Source: Gammaproteobacteria bacterium
GTDB taxonomy: Bacteria > Pseudomonadota > Gammaproteobacteria > Eutrophobiales > Eutrophobiaceae
Length of the DNA: 64,000 bases
Reading direction: 5' to 3'
Assembly (NCBI GenBank): GCA_026710545.1
Contig: JAPOQU010000108.1
Span: 1-64,000 of the forward strand
Every line of letters starts with the position of its first letter. Position 1 is the first letter of the stretch. The translations under genes and the position numbers were made by a program. Below are positions 27,079 through 37,229 of the stretch, piece after piece. The notes beneath the pieces are model-generated. The model was not told the DNA's origin. It searched no databases and saw nothing but the letters and a program-made list of their open reading frames with translations.

Positions 27079-28485
27079 ATGGGATTACCGATGATGCAGG
27101 CTGTAGCGGATACGGGTAACCGCAACATGACTGAAACTGCGCAACGGTTCGATACGCTGGTGCTGGGTCTGGGCAAGACCGGTATGTCCTGTATCAGGCA
27201 CCTGGCAGGTTCGGGAGCCAGGCTGGGTGTCGCTGATACCAGGCAGGACCCGCCTGAACTGCAGACCCTGAAACAACAGTACCCGCTGGTGCCTTTCTTC
27301 GGCGGAGAATTTGCAGCGGGCCTGCTGTGCCGGGCGCGCAGGCTGGTTGTCAGTCCGGGAATCGCGCCGGCCCACCCGGCAATCCGCGCCGCACAAGATG
27401 CGGGAGTGGAAATAATGGGCGACGTGGAAATATTCTGCCGGCACATAAATGCGCCGCTCATCGCGGTAACCGGGTCAAACGGCAAGAGCACGGTGGTGAG
27501 TTTACTTGCAAAGATGCTGGAACGTTCGGGTCTGCGGGTTGGTCTGGGGGGGAACTTCGGCACCCCTGCACTGGATTTGCTGTCCCCCGACATACCGGAT
27601 TATTACCTGTTGGAACTGTCCAGTTTCCAGCTCGAAACATTGCGTTCGCACAGGCCTGCGGCTGCTGCGGTACTGAATGTTTGCGCCGATCACCTGGATC
27701 GCTACGGGGATATGCGGGAGTATGCGCGCGCCAAGGAAAATATTTATGCCGGCGGCGGGACCATGGTCATCAACCTGGATGATGAGATTGTGTCCGGCAT
27801 GTCACAGCCGGGGCGGGAAACGCTTACGTATTCACTGGCATTGCCGGAAGCTGATTTCAGCATCAGGCGTCGCAACGGAGAAAACTGGCTGGTGAACAGG
27901 GATGCGGCACTGGTACAACAATCCGATCTCAAGGTCCACGGCAGGCACAACCTGGCAAATATCCTGGCATCTCTTGCACTTGGGAGAGCCCTGGACGTGC
28001 CTGTGCCTCCCATGCTGGAAGCGTTGTGCGAGTTTACCGGGCTGCCCCACCGTTGTGAGCGGGTGGCCGGGGTCAACGGCGTGGACTGGTTCAATGATTC
28101 AAAAGGGACAAACGTCGGCGCCACGCTGGCGGCGTTGAACGGTTTGTCGAATGGCCGGCAGAACATAATCCTGATCGCCGGCGGTGACGGGAAAGGCGCA
28201 GATTTCTCGCCGTTGGGGAGCGCGATCGGGAAACACGTCAAGTCAACAATAGTGATCGGCAAGAGCGCCAATGATATTGCCGCCATCGTGCCGGACGGGA
28301 AAACCGTTTTTTATGCAACCGGAATGGAACCCGCGGTGAATACCGCGTTCCGTCTCGCGCGTCCGGGGGATACCGTGTTGCTGTCCCCGGCCTGCGCCAG
28401 CCTGGATATGTTCAGGGATTTCGCCGAACGGGGTGATGTGTTCAAACGCTGTGTCGCCGAGGTTCTGGCGAGGGCTGGAAGATAA
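27079..28485 (+). CDS. murD: UDP-MurNAc-L-Ala:D-Glu ligase
   Basis: The protein has up to 468 residues from 27079; an in-frame ATG at 27127 (MTETAQRF) would remove 16 residues and may be the real start. Rossmann-like N-domain LVLGLGKTGMSCIRHLAGSG, ATP loop [30 protein letters not shown], and WFNDSKGTNVGATLAAL. Family length is about 440-450, which favours the shorter form. Confidence 0.95.
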   Translation: MGLPMMQAVADTGNRNMTETAQRFDTLVLGLGKTGMSCIRHLAGSGARLGVADTRQDPPELQTLKQQYPLVPFFGGEFAAGLLCRARRLVVSPGIAPAHPAIRAAQDAGVEIMGDVEIFCRHINAPLIAVTGSNGKSTVVSLLAKMLERSGLRVGLGGNFGTPALDLLSPDIPDYYLLELSSFQLETLRSHRPAAAAVLNVCADHLDRYGDMREYARAKENIYAGGGTMVINLDDEIVSGMSQPGRETLTYSLALPEADFSIRRRNGENWLVNRDAALVQQSDLKVHGRHNLANILASLALGRALDVPVPPMLEALCEFTGLPHRCERVAGVNGVDWFNDSKGTNVGATLAALNGLSNGRQNIILIAGGDGKGADFSPLGSAIGKHVKSTIVIGKSANDIAAIVPDGKTVFYATGMEPAVNTAFRLARPGDTVLLSPACASLDMFRDFAERGDVFKRCVAEVLARAGR

Positions 28486-29675
28486 TGCAGAAAATGCAGG
28501 CAATCAGGCTCCAGGATGTAAAGACGGCAAGCTGGCACGAGTACGATCCCTGGTTGGTCCTGGCCGTCATCTTCCTGCTGGTAGCGGGAGTGGTGATGGT
28601 TGCTTCCTCTTCCGTCGCCCTTGCCGAACGCCTGCACCAGGATCCGTTTTACTATCTGCAGCGTCAGGCCCTGGCGTTACTGGCCGGCCTGGTGGTTGGC
28701 GCCGTTATCCTGAAGTCACCGGTGACCATGTGGGAGAAACTGGGGACGCCCCTGCTGTTGCTGGCGATCCTGTTGCTGGTGCTGGTTTTGATCCCCGGGA
28801 TTGGCCGGGAAGTCAACGGCAGTGCGCGCTGGATCAGGTTGGGTCCCGTTAACTTCCAGAGCTCGGAACTGGCCAAGGTCTGCATTATTACCTATATCGC
28901 CGCCTACCTGGTGCGCCACGCCGGGCGCCTGCACCTGACCTTTACCGGTTTTATCCGGCCCATCGCCGTCATCACCCTGATCTCGGGCCTGTTATTGCTG
29001 GAGCCGGATTACGGTACGGTCGTCGTTATTTTTCTGACCACGATCGGCATGCTGTTCATGGCCGGAATTCCGGCAAGCAGGTTTTTTATCTGGGTGCCGG
29101 TAATTACGGCCGCATTGGCCGCGCTGGTAATATTCTCGCCGTATCGCCTGGAAAGGTTGAAGGCATTTATGAACCCGTGGGATGACCCGTTCAATTCAGG
29201 TTATCAGCTTACCCAGTCTCTGATTGCCTTCGGCAGGGGTGAGTGGTTCGGTGTCGGTCTGGGCAGCAGCGTACAGAAGCTGTTTTACCTGACCCAGGCG
29301 CATACGGACTTTATTTTTGCCATAACCGCAGAAGAGCTGGGTCTGCTGTTTACCCTGCTGGTTACCCTGGCATTTTTCGTTTTTGTCTGGCGGGTGTTCA
29401 GTATCGCCGGAGTCGCACATCAGCTTGGGAAGCATTTTGCCGCATATATGGCTTACGGAATCGGCCTTATCATCGGTATCCAGGCATTTATCCACATGGG
29501 CGTGAACGTGGGTTTACTGCCCACCAAAGGTCTGACCCTGCCGTTGTTCAGTTACGGCGCCAACAGCATTGTCTCCAGTTGCATCCTGGTCGCGATCCTG
29601 TTGCGCATCGACCTCGAAAACCGCTTTCCCCGCGGCGTCAGGATACACAGAAAGGTGTCAAACCGTGAAGACTAA
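28485..29675 (+). CDS. ftsW: Septal peptidoglycan glycosyltransferase FtsW
   Basis: The protein has 396 residues, a SEDS-family membrane protein with about ten helices. GREVNGSARWIRLGPVNFQSSELAK is the diagnostic loop, and LLEPDYGTVVV holds the conserved acidic residue; GVNVGLLPTKGLTLPLFSYG is the C-terminal signature. It polymerises lipid II at the septum in complex with FtsI. It overlaps murD by one base and murG by eleven. Confidence 0.97.
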   Translation: MQKMQAIRLQDVKTASWHEYDPWLVLAVIFLLVAGVVMVASSSVALAERLHQDPFYYLQRQALALLAGLVVGAVILKSPVTMWEKLGTPLLLLAILLLVLVLIPGIGREVNGSARWIRLGPVNFQSSELAKVCIITYIAAYLVRHAGRLHLTFTGFIRPIAVITLISGLLLLEPDYGTVVVIFLTTIGMLFMAGIPASRFFIWVPVITAALAALVIFSPYRLERLKAFMNPWDDPFNSGYQLTQSLIAFGRGEWFGVGLGSSVQKLFYLTQAHTDFIFAITAEELGLLFTLLVTLAFFVFVWRVFSIAGVAHQLGKHFAAYMAYGIGLIIGIQAFIHMGVNVGLLPTKGLTLPLFSYGANSIVSSCILVAILLRIDLENRFPRGVRIHRKVSNRED

Positions 29676-30744
29676 CCCGATCATGATCATGGCGGGAGGG
29701 ACCGGCGGACACGTGTACCCGGCACTGGCGGTAGCCGATTACCTGCGTGCAAAAGACATTCCGCTGTTCTGGCTGGGAACGACCCGCGGGATCGAGAGCC
29801 GCGTTGTCCCGGAACATGGCATTGAACTGTTGACCATCATGATAAGCGGTGTACGCGGCAAGGGGTTGCCGGGCAAACTGGTTGCGCCGGTTAAAATACT
29901 GACCGCAATACTCCAGGCCCTGTATATCTGCATTCGGCGGCGTCCGGCTGCGGTCCTGGGGATGGGGGGGTTCGCCAGCGGTCCCGGCGGTATTGCGGCG
30001 TGGTTGTTGCGTATCCCGTTATTGATCCATGAACAGAACAGGATTGCAGGTACGACCAACCGGATCCTTGCCCGCTTTGCGGTAAAGGTAATGCAGGGTT
30101 TTCCGGATACGTTCAGGGCCGGCTCCAGGGTCGTCACCACCGGCAATCCGGTACGCCGGGAGATCGTGGAGTTGAGCGTATCGAAAACCGGTAAAACAGC
30201 AAAGCGGCCGAATATCCTGGTGCTCGGCGGCAGTCAGGGCGCGCAACAGTTAAACCGGGTGCTGCCCCCGGGCCTGGACAGGTTGCAGGGCAGGTTGAAG
30301 GTGAACGTCTGGCATCAATGCGGGGCGAAAAACCTGGCAGAGACGGAGCGTCTCTATGGAAGCCTGCAACTGGACCAGGTCAGGGTCGATGCGTTTATTA
30401 CCGATATGGCCGCTGCCTACGCCTGGGCGGATATAGCCATATGCCGGGCCGGCGCCCTTACGATTGCGGAACTGTGCGCCGCCGGACTGGCGTCGGTTCT
30501 GATCCCGTTTCCCTACGCCATCGACGACCACCAGACCGCCAATGCCCGCTACCTCAGTGACGCCGGCGCTGCCCTGCTGTTGCCGGAACATGAATTGACT
30601 GAAGATCGGGTAGCCGAACTGTTATGGCAACTGTGCAGTGAGGAAGACAGCTTGCATGGGATGAGACAGAAAATCCGTTCCTATGCCTGCCCGGACGCCG
30701 CGCAGGCGGTGGGTTCATTGTGTCTGGAGGAAGCTTATGCCTGA
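29665..30744 (+). CDS. murG: UDP-GlcNAc:lipid I N-acetylglucosaminyltransferase
   Basis: The protein has 359 residues from the GTG at 29665, chosen because it gives the normal N-terminus MKTNPIMIMAGGTGGHVYPALAVAD with an AGGTG just upstream. GMGGFASGPGGIAAWLL and HEQNRIAGTTNRIL, then LVLGGSQGAQQLN, and the donor-site CRAGALTIAELCAAG are all GT28 signatures. It makes lipid II at the inner face of the membrane. Confidence 0.96.
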   Translation: MKTNPIMIMAGGTGGHVYPALAVADYLRAKDIPLFWLGTTRGIESRVVPEHGIELLTIMISGVRGKGLPGKLVAPVKILTAILQALYICIRRRPAAVLGMGGFASGPGGIAAWLLRIPLLIHEQNRIAGTTNRILARFAVKVMQGFPDTFRAGSRVVTTGNPVRREIVELSVSKTGKTAKRPNILVLGGSQGAQQLNRVLPPGLDRLQGRLKVNVWHQCGAKNLAETERLYGSLQLDQVRVDAFITDMAAAYAWADIAICRAGALTIAELCAAGLASVLIPFPYAIDDHQTANARYLSDAGAALLLPEHELTEDRVAELLWQLCSEEDSLHGMRQKIRSYACPDAAQAVGSLCLEEAYA

Positions 30745-32152
30745 AGGACACAACATGCGCCGCGTCAAGCATATCCATTTTATCGGTATCGGCGGCGCCG
30801 GTATGAGCGGCATAGCCGAGGTCCTGCATAACCTGGGTTATTCGGTATCAGGCACGGACCTTAACCCGGGGTCGTCTACGCAGCGTCTTGCCGATATGGG
30901 GGTTGAGGTCCGGTTTGAACACCAGGAGGAATGTGTTAACGGCAGCGACGTTGTCGTTTATTCGAGCGCCATCCCCGGCAACAATCCGGAGTTGTCGGCC
31001 GCGCGCAAACAGCGCATACCGATCATTCCCCGGGCGGAGATGCTGTCGGAATTGATGCGTTTCAGGGAAGGAATTGCGGTGGCAGGCACCCATGGCAAAA
31101 CCACAACCACCAGCCTGATTGCCGGCCTGCTGGCGGAAGGGATGTTCGACCCGACCTACATCATCGGCGGGCGCCTGAATATGACGGGGTCCCATGCGCG
31201 GCTGGGCAAGGGCAAATACCTGGTCGCCGAGGCGGATGAGAGCGATGCTTCGTTTCTGCACCTGCAACCCGTCTACGCGGTACTGACGAATATCGACCTG
31301 GATCACCTTGAGTACTGCGGCGGCAGTTACAAGGCTCTGCAAAACAACTTTATCGATTTCCTGCATTGCCTGCCGTTTTACGGCCTGGTGGTGATTTGCA
31401 ACGATGACGCAGGTGTTCGGGAGATCATCACACACATAAACAGGCCTTATGTTACGTACGGGATTGATTCCGATGCAGATTACCGGGCGGAATCCATCGA
31501 ATACGAGGGCGCAACCACCCGTTTCGATGTAGTGCACGGCAGCCGGGACGATACTTTCCGGGTGACGTTGAACCTGCCGGGCCGGCATAACGTCCTGAAT
31601 GCCCTGGCGGCCGTGGCGCTGGCAACAGAACTGGGTGTGTCGAAACAGGCAATCAGCGCCGGGTTGGCAAATTTCCAGGGCATAGCCCGCAGGAGTTCGA
31701 TCCTGGGGGATATCCACATCGACGGCAAGACCGTGCTGCTTATCGATGACTATGCCCATCATCCCAGTGAAATAAACGCCATCGCCAACGCAGTGGCCGA
31801 GGGCTGGCCCGGGCGCAATGTTGTCGTCGTGTTCCAGCCGCACCGGTATACCCGTACCCGGGACCTGTTCGAGGAGTTCTGCCAGGTGTTGTCCGGGCTC
31901 AGCACATTAATCATGCTCGATGTCTATCCCGCCGGCGAACGGCCTATCAAAGGCGCCGACAGCCGTTCCCTGAGCCGGGCGCTCAGGGTCAGGGGCGAGG
32001 TGGAACCAATACTGGTGGGCAACGATACTGAATTGCTGGCCGTGCTGGAAAACGTTACCGAGCATGGCGATATCCTGCTGTTGCTGGGCGCGGGTGACAT
32101 AAGCGGGTTAGGCGGCCGGTTGCTGGATTCATACGGCAAAAAGGGTGATTGA
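30737..32152 (+). CDS. murC: UDP-MurNAc:L-alanine ligase
   Basis: The protein has 471 residues from the ATG at 30737, which has a GGAGG six bases upstream; a second ATG at 30755 also has AAGGA in front. FIGIGGAGMSGIAEVLHNLGY opens the Rossmann domain, AVAGTHGKTTTTSLIAGLL is the ATP loop, EADESDASFLHL and IDDYAHHPSEI follow. It starts the peptide stem of peptidoglycan. Confidence 0.96.
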   Translation: MPEGHNMRRVKHIHFIGIGGAGMSGIAEVLHNLGYSVSGTDLNPGSSTQRLADMGVEVRFEHQEECVNGSDVVVYSSAIPGNNPELSAARKQRIPIIPRAEMLSELMRFREGIAVAGTHGKTTTTSLIAGLLAEGMFDPTYIIGGRLNMTGSHARLGKGKYLVAEADESDASFLHLQPVYAVLTNIDLDHLEYCGGSYKALQNNFIDFLHCLPFYGLVVICNDDAGVREIITHINRPYVTYGIDSDADYRAESIEYEGATTRFDVVHGSRDDTFRVTLNLPGRHNVLNALAAVALATELGVSKQAISAGLANFQGIARRSSILGDIHIDGKTVLLIDDYAHHPSEINAIANAVAEGWPGRNVVVVFQPHRYTRTRDLFEEFCQVLSGLSTLIMLDVYPAGERPIKGADSRSLSRALRVRGEVEPILVGNDTELLAVLENVTEHGDILLLLGAGDISGLGGRLLDSYGKKGD

Positions 32153-33077
32153 GATGCTTATGGAAACGCTTCCTGCACATCCGGATAACCCTGCTGCAAA
32201 ACCGCAGGCGCGCGGCCTGTTGAAACAGGACGAGGTGATGTCCAGGCATACTTCCTGGAAAGTCGGAGGTCCGGCAGACCGGTTTTATATCCCTGCCGGC
32301 GAGGACGACCTGGTCCGTTTTCTCGCGGCATTGCCGGATGACGAACCCGTTACCTGGATCGGTCTCGGCAGTAACGTGCTGGTGCGGGACGGCGGCATCA
32401 GGGGCACTGTCGTTGCGTCCTCCGGCATGAAGGACAAACTTGCATTGCTTGCGGACAACAGGGTGTCGGCAGGTTGCGGCACGGCCTGCGCAAAAGTTGC
32501 CCGGTTCAGCGCAAAATCCGGGTTGACCGGCGCCGAATTCCTGGCAGGGATCCCGGGATCGGTGGGAGGAGCCCTGACCATGAACGCCGGCGCCTTCGGG
32601 TCCGAGACCTGGAGTATCGTGGAACAGGTGGAGACGGTGACGCGCAAAGGTGTGCGCGGGATAAGAACCGGCGCAGATTTCGCGGTCGGCTACCGCCAGG
32701 TCGACCTGGCGCAGGACGAATGGTTCCTCAACGTGGTATTCCGGCTTGACAGGGACGCGGACGGTAGCGCGGAAACGCACATCAGGGAACTGTTGGCGAG
32801 AAGGGCCGAGACCCAGCCGACAGGCCGGTTCAGTTGCGGTTCGGTATTCAAAAATCCGCCGGATGATTTCGCCGGGCGGCTGGTCGAGCAATGCGGTTTG
32901 AAAGGTCTCGCGGTCGGTGATGCCCATGTGTCCGAAAAACACGCGAATTTCATCATCAATGACGGCCGGGCCCGCGCCGCCGATATTGAAACCCTGATTT
33001 TACGGGTGCAGGCGGCTGTAGAAGAAATGACCGGCACCAGGTTGGTTCCGGAAGTAAGAATCATCGGTGAACCGTAA
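32145..33077 (+). CDS. murB: UDP-N-acetylenolpyruvoylglucosamine reductase
   Basis: The protein has up to 310 residues from a GTG at 32145 (an ATG at 32154 is possible). FAD-binding: SWKVGGPADRFYIP, and GLGSNVLVRDGGIRGTVV; then EFLAGIPGSVGGALTMNAGAFG, FSCGSVFKNPP with the catalytic Ser, and VSEKHANFIIN. At about 300 residues it is the short type II MurB, as expected when murB lies between murC and ddl, not the longer enterobacterial type encoded elsewhere. Confidence 0.96.
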   Translation: MIEMLMETLPAHPDNPAAKPQARGLLKQDEVMSRHTSWKVGGPADRFYIPAGEDDLVRFLAALPDDEPVTWIGLGSNVLVRDGGIRGTVVASSGMKDKLALLADNRVSAGCGTACAKVARFSAKSGLTGAEFLAGIPGSVGGALTMNAGAFGSETWSIVEQVETVTRKGVRGIRTGADFAVGYRQVDLAQDEWFLNVVFRLDRDADGSAETHIRELLARRAETQPTGRFSCGSVFKNPPDDFAGRLVEQCGLKGLAVGDAHVSEKHANFIINDGRARAADIETLILRVQAAVEEMTGTRLVPEVRIIGEP

Positions 33078-33089
33078 CGAGGCACTGGT

Positions 33090-34016
33090 TTGGACGAGCA
33101 ATCAAAAAACAGGCATTACGGCAAAGTCGCCGTGCTCATGGGAGGCCGCTCGGCGGAGCGGGATATCTCCCTGCAGACGGGTAGGACGATCCTGGCAGCC
33201 CTGCGCCGCCAGGGTGTTGACGCGTGGGAAATCGATGCGGGTGATACGGTGGTGAGCGACCTGGTCGACGGCGGTTTTGAGCGCGTGTTCAACGCACTGC
33301 ACGGGCGCGGTGGTGAAGACGGTGTCATCCAGGGCGCCCTCGAAGCCCTGGGTCTGCCCTATACGGGGAGCCGCGTACTGGGTTCAGCCCTGTCCATGGA
33401 CAAGGTGAGATGCAAGTGGGTCTGGCAGAGGCTGGGCCTGCCGACTCCCGAATTCAGACTGATCCGCGTTGAAGCGGATCTGCACGCCGCCGCGCAGGAA
33501 CTGGGTCTGCCGCTCATGATGAAACCGGTACACGAGGGTTCCAGTCTCGGCGCCGCCAAGGTGGTCGCCGCGCAGGAACTGAAAGAGGCATGGCTTAACG
33601 CAACAGGGTACGACGATAAAGTGATGTGCGAGCGGTGGATCCAGGGTGGTGACTACACCGTGGGCATATTGAACGGTCATGCCCTCCCGGCGATCAAGAT
33701 TGAAACTGAGCGGGATTTTTATGACTACCACGCAAAATACCTGGATGACGATACCCGCTATCTCTGCCCCTGCGGCCTTGCGCAGGAGACGGAAGAAGAG
33801 CTGGCCGGCCTGGCGCTGGAGGCGTTCGATGCCATCGGCGCCGGCGGCTGGGGCAGGGTTGACATCCTGCTGGATGAAGACGAACGGCCCTACCTGATCG
33901 ATGCCAACACGGTTCCGGGCATGACCGATCACAGCCTGGTGCCCATGGCTGCCCGGCAGGCAGGCATGGATTTCGACAGCCTGGTCCTGCAGGTGCTCGA
34001 TACGAGTATAAAATGA
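33090..34016 (+). CDS. ddl: D-alanine-D-alanine ligase
   Basis: The protein has 308 residues. The start is TTG at 33090, with GAGG about 8 bases before it; the next in-frame ATG would cut into the conserved KVAVLMGGRSAERDISLQTG. ATP-grasp features: HGRGGEDGVIQGALEALGLPYTGS, MMKPVHEGSSLGAAKV, and the C-terminal DANTVPGMTDHSLVPMAARQAG. It makes the D-Ala-D-Ala used by MurF. Confidence 0.96.
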   Translation: MDEQSKNRHYGKVAVLMGGRSAERDISLQTGRTILAALRRQGVDAWEIDAGDTVVSDLVDGGFERVFNALHGRGGEDGVIQGALEALGLPYTGSRVLGSALSMDKVRCKWVWQRLGLPTPEFRLIRVEADLHAAAQELGLPLMMKPVHEGSSLGAAKVVAAQELKEAWLNATGYDDKVMCERWIQGGDYTVGILNGHALPAIKIETERDFYDYHAKYLDDDTRYLCPCGLAQETEEELAGLALEAFDAIGAGGWGRVDILLDEDERPYLIDANTVPGMTDHSLVPMAARQAGMDFDSLVLQVLDTSIK

Positions 34017-34771
34017 CCCAGGCCTACCTGCATATGGACAACGATATGGCGGCAGACGCCGGTGTGGAAGCCGCTGGTTCGAAAAATTACCTGTTAAGGA
34101 TCCTGGTCATGGCAACGTGTATCGGTCTGGCGCTGTATTTCTGGCAGAAAATTCCGGTGCCGGAAATCCTGCCGATAAAACACGTAGAGATATCCGGTAA
34201 TTTCGTACACCTCTCCCCTGCAGAGCTGGAAGAAAAGGCGGCCCAGGTTATCCAGGGCGGTTTTATGACCGTGAACGTCGCAGGCGTAAAGCGGGAGTTA
34301 CTGCGGGAGGAATGGATCGCCGCGGTTATCGTCAGACGGGTGTGGCCGGACAGCCTGATGATTTTCATAACCGAACATGAACCTGTGGCCCGGTGGGGCA
34401 GTAACGCGTTGATCAGCAACGAGGCAGCCGTTTTTTCTCCAGCGGAAGCGTCCTTCCCTCCGGGTCTGCCGTTTCTGAGCGGACCCCGGGGTAGTAAAGA
34501 GACGGTATTGGACAAATACGAATTTCTGAGATCGGAACTAAAGCGCTGGGATATGGAGATCGACATGCTGGTGCTGACGGAAAGGAGAGCCTGGCAGTTC
34601 AGGCTGGCGGACGGTCCGACCGTCCTGCTGGGGAAGAAGGATGTGGAAGGCAGGTTCAACCGATTTTTCGATTTTGCAATCCCGTACCAGGCCGACAGGT
34701 TGTACCAGGCAAAATCGATTGACATGAGGTACACGAACGGCTTTGCGGTCAAATGGACAGGGAAGTCTTAG
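34013..34771 (+). CDS. ftsQ: Cell division protein FtsQ
   Basis: The protein has 252 residues. A short cytoplasmic N-terminus and one membrane helix (LRILVMATCIGLALYFWQ) are followed by a POTRA domain (ILPIKHVEISGNFVHLSPAELEEKAAQVIQGGFMTVNV) and the beta domain with VRRVWPDSLMIFITEHEPVARWG. It works with FtsL and FtsB at the divisome. It overlaps ddl by 4 bases; 63 bases with no other feature separate it from ftsA. Confidence 0.94.
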   Translation: MTQAYLHMDNDMAADAGVEAAGSKNYLLRILVMATCIGLALYFWQKIPVPEILPIKHVEISGNFVHLSPAELEEKAAQVIQGGFMTVNVAGVKRELLREEWIAAVIVRRVWPDSLMIFITEHEPVARWGSNALISNEAAVFSPAEASFPPGLPFLSGPRGSKETVLDKYEFLRSELKRWDMEIDMLVLTERRAWQFRLADGPTVLLGKKDVEGRFNRFFDFAIPYQADRLYQAKSIDMRYTNGFAVKWTGKS

Positions 34772-34834
34772 CCTTGGTCTCCCGGCAGGTGATGAGGAGC
34801 ACAGGCTTAAACGATTGTTTCCGGGTGAGTGTAG

Positions 34835-36055
34835 ATGACTAATTTAATTGTTGGACTAGATATCGGTACTTCCAAAGTCGTCTCGATAGTTGCGGAAGTA
34901 TCCGCGGAAAACGAGATCGAAATCATCGGCCTCGGGTCGTGCCGGTCACGGGGGTTGAAAAAAGGGGTGGTGGTAAATATCGAATCGACGGTACAGACCA
35001 TCCAGAGCGCCATACAGGAAGCCGAGTTGATGGCGGGATGCAATATCCACGCGGTATTTACCGGGATTGCCGGTAACCATATCCGCAGTCTGAATTCCCA
35101 TGGAATTGTTGCGATCCGTGACAACGAAGTGACGGCAGGCGACATAGAGAGGGTCATTGACGCGGCACGGGCCGTCGCCATACCCGCAGACCAGAAGATA
35201 CTGCATATTATCCCCAGGGATTTCATCATCGACGGCCAGGAGGGCATAAAAGAGCCCATAGGCATGTCCGGCGTCCGGCTGGAGGCGAAGGTACACATAG
35301 TGACGGGTTCGGTCAGCGCGGCCCAGAACATCATAAAATGCGTGCGCCGTTGCGGCCTGGAGGCAGACGATATTGTTCTGGAGCAACTGGCGTCGAGTTA
35401 CTCGGTATTGACGGAAGATGAAAAGGACCTGGGTGTCTGCCTGGTGGATATCGGTGGCGGAACGACCGATCTGGCGGTCTTTACCAACGGTGCAATCAGC
35501 CATACATCGGTGATTCCCATAGCCGGAGACCAGGTTACCAACGATATAGCCGTTGCCTTGCGCACCCCCACCCAAAATGCCGAGGAGATAAAGGTGGAAC
35601 ACGCCTGTGCGCTGGCGCAACTGGCAAATTCCGACGAGACCGTAGAAGTCCCCAGTGTAGGCAACCGCCCAATGCGCAGGATGTCAAGGCAGACACTGGC
35701 GGAAGTCGTCGAACCCCGCTATGAAGAATTATTTTCCCTGGTGCAGGCGGAATTGAGACGCAGCGGTTATGAGAGGCAAATCGTAGCCGGCATAGTGCTG
35801 ACCGGCGGCAGTTCCAATATGCAGGGTGTCGTCGAATTGGCCGAAGAGGTTTTTCACGTACCTGTCCGGGTGGGAACACCGCAGAACGTCAAAGGCCTGG
35901 TCGAGTTAATAAAAAATCCGATCTACGCAACCGGTGTGGGGCTGCTGTTGTACGGCTTGCGGCAACAACAGGACCGCACCCCTACACGGCGTATTGACAG
36001 CGGGGCGACCAGTGTCTGGAAAAGAATGAAGAGTTGGTTTCAGGGTAGCGTTTAG
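34835..36055 (+). CDS. ftsA: Cell division protein FtsA (actin-like)
   Basis: The protein has 406 residues. Actin-fold phosphate loops IVGLDIGTSKVVSIVAEV and GVCLVDIGGGTTDLAVFTNG, plus the later GIVLTGGSSNMQGVVELAEEVF. The last residues (WKRMKSWFQGSV) form the amphipathic membrane-targeting helix. It tethers FtsZ filaments to the membrane. A 30-base gap with a strong GGAGG leads to ftsZ. Confidence 0.97.
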   Translation: MTNLIVGLDIGTSKVVSIVAEVSAENEIEIIGLGSCRSRGLKKGVVVNIESTVQTIQSAIQEAELMAGCNIHAVFTGIAGNHIRSLNSHGIVAIRDNEVTAGDIERVIDAARAVAIPADQKILHIIPRDFIIDGQEGIKEPIGMSGVRLEAKVHIVTGSVSAAQNIIKCVRRCGLEADDIVLEQLASSYSVLTEDEKDLGVCLVDIGGGTTDLAVFTNGAISHTSVIPIAGDQVTNDIAVALRTPTQNAEEIKVEHACALAQLANSDETVEVPSVGNRPMRRMSRQTLAEVVEPRYEELFSLVQAELRRSGYERQIVAGIVLTGGSSNMQGVVELAEEVFHVPVRVGTPQNVKGLVELIKNPIYATGVGLLLYGLRQQQDRTPTRRIDSGATSVWKRMKSWFQGSV

Positions 36056-36085
36056 CAATTTTTTAAAATTACGGAGGAAAACAAA

Positions 36086-37228
36086 ATGTTTGAACTTGTC
36101 GAGACCGCAAATCAGATGGCGGTAATAAAAGTAATCGGGGTCGGCGGCGGCGGCGGTAATGCCGTTAACCACATGCTGAAGGCCGAAATAGAGGGCGTTG
36201 AATTCATCTGTGCCAACACGGATGCCCAGGCGCTGACAGCCTCGAACGCGCGCAATCTCCTACAGCTTGGCAACACTATCACCCATGGTCTGGGCGCTGG
36301 CGCCGACCCGGAAGTCGGGCGTCAATCCGCGTTGGAAGACAGGGACAGGATAATGGATATCCTGGACGGCGCGGACATGATATTCATCACGGCCGGTATG
36401 GGTGGAGGCACGGGAACCGGGGCCGCGCCGATTGTCGCGCAGGTGGCAAAGGAAATGGGCATCCTGACCGTGGCGGTGGTGACCAAACCATTCTCTTTTG
36501 AAGGCAAAAAACGGGCTGATGTTGCGAATAACGGGATCCGCGAACTCAGCCAGTACGTCGATTCACTGATCACGGTGCCTAACGACAAGCTGGTTGACGT
36601 ACTGGGTTCGGATGTGCCCCTGGTAAATGCATTTGAATCCGCCGACGATGTGCTTCTTGGAGCAGTCCAGGGTATTGCCCAGGTGATAACCTGCCAGGGC
36701 TTGATCAACGTCGACTTTGCGGACGTCAAAACCGTAATGGGAGAAATGGGTATGGCGATGATGGGGTCCGGGAAAGCCCAGGGTGAAGACCGCGCCAAGG
36801 TCGCAACCGAGGCTGCCATAAGCAGTCCTTTACTGGAACACATAGACCTGTCCGGCGCCAAGGGGATACTCGCCAATATCACCGCCGGTATGGATTTTGG
36901 CATAGGCGAGTTTAATGAAGTGGGCAATATCATCCGGACTGTTGCTGCCGAAGAAGCGACTGTGGTTATAGGTACCGTGCTTAACCCTGAGCTCAGCGGT
37001 GAGTTATGGGTAACCATCGTCGCTACCGGACTCAGCCAGCCCGGTGACGAAGTAGCGCGGCCAAAGCTGGTCGCGGCGGGTGCGGGGGGCGCCGAGAAGA
37101 TGGACTATGATATACTAGACCGCCCCACGGTAATACGTAACAAAGTCGCCAATACTGATATGACCCCGGTCCGAGACGATCCCGAATTTCTTGAGATTCC
37201 TGCTTTTCTGAGGCGTCAGGCCGATTAG
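36086..37228 (+). CDS. ftsZ: Cell division protein FtsZ (tubulin-like GTPase)
   Basis: The protein has 380 residues. GTP-binding [11 protein letters not shown] at residues 20-30, tubulin signature G106GGTGTG112, and T7 loop [11 protein letters not shown]. The C-terminal conserved peptide [11 protein letters not shown] binds FtsA and other partners. An ACGGAGG stands 9 bases before the ATG, one of the strongest ribosome sites in the cluster, as expected for the most abundant protein. Confidence 0.98.
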   Translation: MFELVETANQMAVIKVIGVGGGGGNAVNHMLKAEIEGVEFICANTDAQALTASNARNLLQLGNTITHGLGAGADPEVGRQSALEDRDRIMDILDGADMIFITAGMGGGTGTGAAPIVAQVAKEMGILTVAVVTKPFSFEGKKRADVANNGIRELSQYVDSLITVPNDKLVDVLGSDVPLVNAFESADDVLLGAVQGIAQVITCQGLINVDFADVKTVMGEMGMAMMGSGKAQGEDRAKVATEAAISSPLLEHIDLSGAKGILANITAGMDFGIGEFNEVGNIIRTVAAEEATVVIGTVLNPELSGELWVTIVATGLSQPGDEVARPKLVAAGAGGAEKMDYDILDRPTVIRNKVANTDMTPVRDDPEFLEIPAFLRRQAD

Positions 37229-37229
37229 C

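Noticed and set aside
26262-27593. 443-codon minus-strand frame
   Set aside because: It is antisense to mraY and murD, both certain genes, and has low-complexity Arg/Pro composition typical of a shadow frame.
30848-31843. 331-codon minus-strand frame
   Set aside because: It is antisense to murC and has no independent support.
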